This document shows, piece after piece, positions 19,095-20,517 of a DNA stretch of 20,517 nucleotides. The notes below the pieces were generated by a model. That model ran no database searches and was not told the DNA's origin. It was given only the letters and a program-made list of their open reading frames with translations. Both the position numbers and the translations under genes were made by a program. The number at the start of each line of letters is the position of its first letter. The stretch's first letter is position 1. Source of the DNA: Paramacrobiotus richtersi (taxonomy: Eukaryota > Tardigrada > Eutardigrada > Parachela > Macrobiotidae); contig JAQGAU010001224.1 of NCBI GenBank assembly GCA_034698045.1, positions 1 to 20,517 on the forward strand, written 5' to 3'.

Positions 19095-20517
19095 ATGCAA
19101 TTTTGTCAAGGTGTTGTTGTGTTCTCGGTGTACTATCTGCTGGTGACCAATCAGGTGACCTTTGGCTATCCGGCTGGTGAACATGTTGCGCATGGAAGAA
19201 GCCACTTGACGCCGGATGATCTTGAACGAAAAAGGATTTACGAGCGGTGGGAATTTCTTTACATGGATTACTAACTTTTTGTCTTACTGTTATGTCATTT
19301 ACAGAAGTCCCTCGCACACTACATATGAATTCCTCACGCAGTATTACAGTTTCATCTGTCACAACAAGGAGCCGGGCTACTATGGAGATCCCCATTATGA
19401 GTGCCGGATATTCCATGTCTGTCAGCCCGATGGACGAAGAGATACCTTCTTTTGTCCGGCATGGACGAGGTTTAACAACAACGTGCAAATTTGTGACTGG
19501 CAGTACAAGGTAACGACTAACATGCAACCCGCTTTACCCTATTTATGGTCTTTTTGTAACGACACATCTATCTTACTTGTAGTTTTTTATGTATTTTACT
19601 ATTTTATGTATTTTATTTATTTTTTTAAACGTTCTCCTATTAATGGATATATTTTACATAAAAATGATTAGAAGATTTTTGCAGTGGTCTGAGAAGCGAA
19701 TGTACATATAGGTTATATTAACGATGTTTCAGAGGTTGCAATACGTTTCGTTGCCTTTTGTTTGCTACTGCTAAATTTATTGCATTACTACCTTTTACCC
19801 CTATTAAAAATATTTATGTATGTATGTTTATATACGTATGTTTTATGTAGCGGTCTTGACTTTCTGTTTTACTACTGGTGTTTTGTATGCTTATTTATAT
19901 TCTTTGTATTTGATCAGTTTAGCAGGCCAATTTCTGGCCCAGCTGTCTGATCGTTGTATAATGCATGTTTTTGAAGTATTTTTGTAATAAACTGCAGTCT
20001 ACGGAAGCTTTTCGTAACAGGTAAACGACTACTGCAACGCCAGGCACACACCCCACACCGAGACCACGCATCTCCCGCGCAACAGCTACCTCCTGCAACA
20101 GCAAACGGTCCAAACCCGTCTAGAAGCGCCCCCTCCAGATCCTTACCCGCCCGCGGAACCCGACCGCTACCGCAACAAATACGAACAACAAGAGTACTAC
20201 AAATCCATCTACGACCAGGAACCCAAACTGAAATTCCTCATGGACGACCGTCCCGTGGCCCTCTACCCCAAACGGACCCTCCTCTACCTCCCGCAACCGG
20301 TCTTCACCCACGTTAACGCCGAACTCCCTGCCGAGGTCTCGGTCTCCCTGCAGGAAGACAACCCCGGAAATTCCCTCACCGCGAAAGAGATCCCGGTGGA
20401 GGTGGTGCAGGTGGTGGAGGAGACCACGCCCAGCGGGCTGGAGGACCCATCACAGTACGAGAGTGGTGCACGTGATCATCCCTCGCATGCTATTGCCGTT
20501 CCCCCCACAACCGGCTA
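19095..20517 (+). CDS. Peritrophin-type (ChtBD2) chitin-binding cuticle-like protein, 5' part
   Basis: Exons are 19095-19246, 19305-19509 and 20021 to the window end, still open. The introns are 58 and 511 nt and the phases fit (2, then 0). Exon 1 encodes a signal peptide (MQFCQGVVVFSVYYLLVTNQ) and a basic linker. A complete type-2 chitin-binding domain spans residues 69-124 with six cysteines, C69, C84, C90, C101, C114 and C124 (spacing 14, 5, 10, 12, 9). It has the aromatic core FHVCQPDGRRDTFFCPAWT and ICDWQYK; the last cysteine comes from exon 3 (VNDYC). This layout resembles arthropod cuticular proteins with one such domain (CPAP1/Gasp-like), which bind chitin in the extracellular matrix. 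After the domain come a Pro/Glu/Tyr-rich stretch and an acidic, Val-rich segment. Exon 3 is markedly GC-rich next to its T-rich intron. The C-terminus lies outside the window. Confidence 0.87.

Overview
The window looks like the nuclear genome of an animal. Its genes have short, well-formed GT-AG introns, signal-peptide exons and secreted multidomain proteins, and gene-poor stretches of 0.3 to 2 kb separate them. A chitin-binding cuticle-type gene at the right edge points to an ecdysozoan. A tardigrade is my best guess, but nothing here proves it.

Layout, left to right. (1) 306-2455, minus: a secreted protein with a novel conserved module followed by a short coiled coil and a phage-type tail-collar domain. 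(2) 3254-8080, minus: a secreted protein with five immunoglobulin domains, related to the Kirre/Roughest/SYG-1 (NEPH) family, in seven coding exons plus a 5' UTR intron. Its 1.3-kb third intron holds two diverged copies of one sequence in inverted orientation. (3) 9904-12827, minus: a second tail-collar gene with the same two-exon plan as the first. (4) 13492-14044: a foldback (MITE-like) DNA element with perfect 29-bp terminal inverted repeats, a 7-bp target duplication and a strong central palindrome. (5) 14921-18133, plus: a six-exon third paralogue. It has the same conserved module but no collar; instead it has an N-terminal leucine-rich-like segment, a proline-rich hinge and a His/Gly/Pro-rich tail. 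(6) 19095 to the window end, plus: the start of a peritrophin-type chitin-binding protein that runs off the edge.

All five genes encode proteins with signal peptides, so the locus is a cluster of extracellular products. The main find is the gene family in (1), (3) and (5). It is an animal-encoded, spliced, glycosylation-site-rich set of proteins in which a conserved extracellular module of about 370 residues is joined, in two of three members, to a coiled coil plus a complete tail-collar domain. That arrangement resembles the distal part of a phage short tail fibre (T4 gp12 type) or bacterial Mdp-type proteins. Functions such as carbohydrate or microbe binding, or adhesion, are inference only.
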